Below, piece by piece: positions 63,956 to 64,000 of a DNA stretch of 64,000 nt. Source of the DNA: Clostridiales bacterium (lineage in GTDB: Bacteria; Bacillota; Clostridia; Oscillospirales; Oscillospiraceae); assembly GCA_021201475.1 (NCBI GenBank), contig JAJQEV010000119.1:1-64000 (forward strand), written 5' to 3'. The first letter of the stretch is position 1; each line of letters starts with the position of its first letter. Position numbers and translations under genes: made by a program. The notes beneath the pieces were generated by a model. That model was not told the DNA's origin. It saw only the letters and a program-made list of their open reading frames with translations, and did no database searches.

Positions 63956-64000
63956 ATGGCAAAAGAACTGCCAAAGGTGTACGACCCCAAAGAGGTCGAA
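63956..64000 (+). CDS. valS: Valyl-tRNA synthetase (5' end, partial)
   Basis: Only the first 15 codons are inside the window: MAKELPKVYDPKEVE, the standard start of ValS in Firmicutes (xELPKVYDPxxVE). The ATG at 63956 follows GGAAGGAG. The enzyme charges tRNA-Val. The valine T-box leader in front, with a GUC specifier, supports the identity. The remainder lies beyond the window edge. Confidence 0.9.
   Translation, partial: MAKELPKVYDPKEVE

Overview
The window is about 64 kb of a GC-rich, low-repeat Firmicutes chromosome. A spore germination protease (gpr), two T-box leaders, the redox repressor rex and Gram-positive ribosome binding sites throughout point to a spore-forming Clostridia lineage. 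The high GC content, class II galT, abundant lipoproteins and membrane-bound glycosidases fit a gut Oscillospiraceae-type organism (Flavonifractor/Pseudoflavonifractor-like). That placement is inferred, not proven. The left edge has an 18-base G run that looks like a contig-end artefact.

Layout. (1) 1-12.8 kb is an accessory uptake/glycosidase region: a family-5 solute-binding lipoprotein ABC importer, a Gfo/Idh/MocA oxidoreductase with a MATE exporter and a small membrane protein, a TetR-type regulator, a NagZ-like GH3 enzyme and a large duplicated-module lipoprotein. Three of these transcription units carry the same 14-bp palindrome TAAATC-NN-GATTTA 9-11 bp downstream of a 17-bp-spaced promoter, so they look like one local regulon, most plausibly run by the TetR protein. 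(2) 12.9-31 kb is mostly housekeeping: an FMN-dependent dehydrogenase relative, tRNA-Leu(CAG), a HAD phosphatase, efp, T-box-controlled leuA, an aldo/keto reductase, a Nudix enzyme, phosphofructokinase, a phosphoesterase, a soluble ParB-like/BMP fusion, rex, two CobW-type GTPases, an M18 peptidase and a ROK glucokinase. (3) 30-34 kb holds a MerR regulator facing a MATE exporter over a typical 19-bp-spacer promoter, an MBL-fold hydrolase and a CsoR-type repressor. (4) 34-45 kb is DNA repair and metabolism: recD2, uvrA and uvrB split by a broken REP-associated transposase with its own REP palindromes, pyrE and a HAD enzyme. (5) 45-50.8 kb: GntR-ABC operon, fucO-like dehydrogenase, gpr, rpsT and a YihY-type membrane protein. 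(6) 50.9-63.5 kb is a sugar region: galK-galT, a small lipoprotein, a LytTR response regulator with GHKL sensor kinase, then a GH2 enzyme, a double-anchored GH3 enzyme with reversed domain order, and a GPH sugar symporter. A 21-bp-period direct repeat typical of LytTR sites sits just upstream of the GH2 promoter. The window ends in the T-box leader and first 15 codons of valS.

How it works together. Region 6 reads as a glycoside sensing-hydrolysis-import circuit: kinase/LytTR signal, then GH2 and surface GH3, then GPH import, with galK/galT nearby for released galactose. Region 1 reads as a second, repressor-controlled circuit in which a binding-protein importer, a cytosolic GH3 and an oxidoreductase process an unknown glycoside or peptidoglycan-like ligand. 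Substrates are inference. No CRISPR array, prophage or rRNA was seen.
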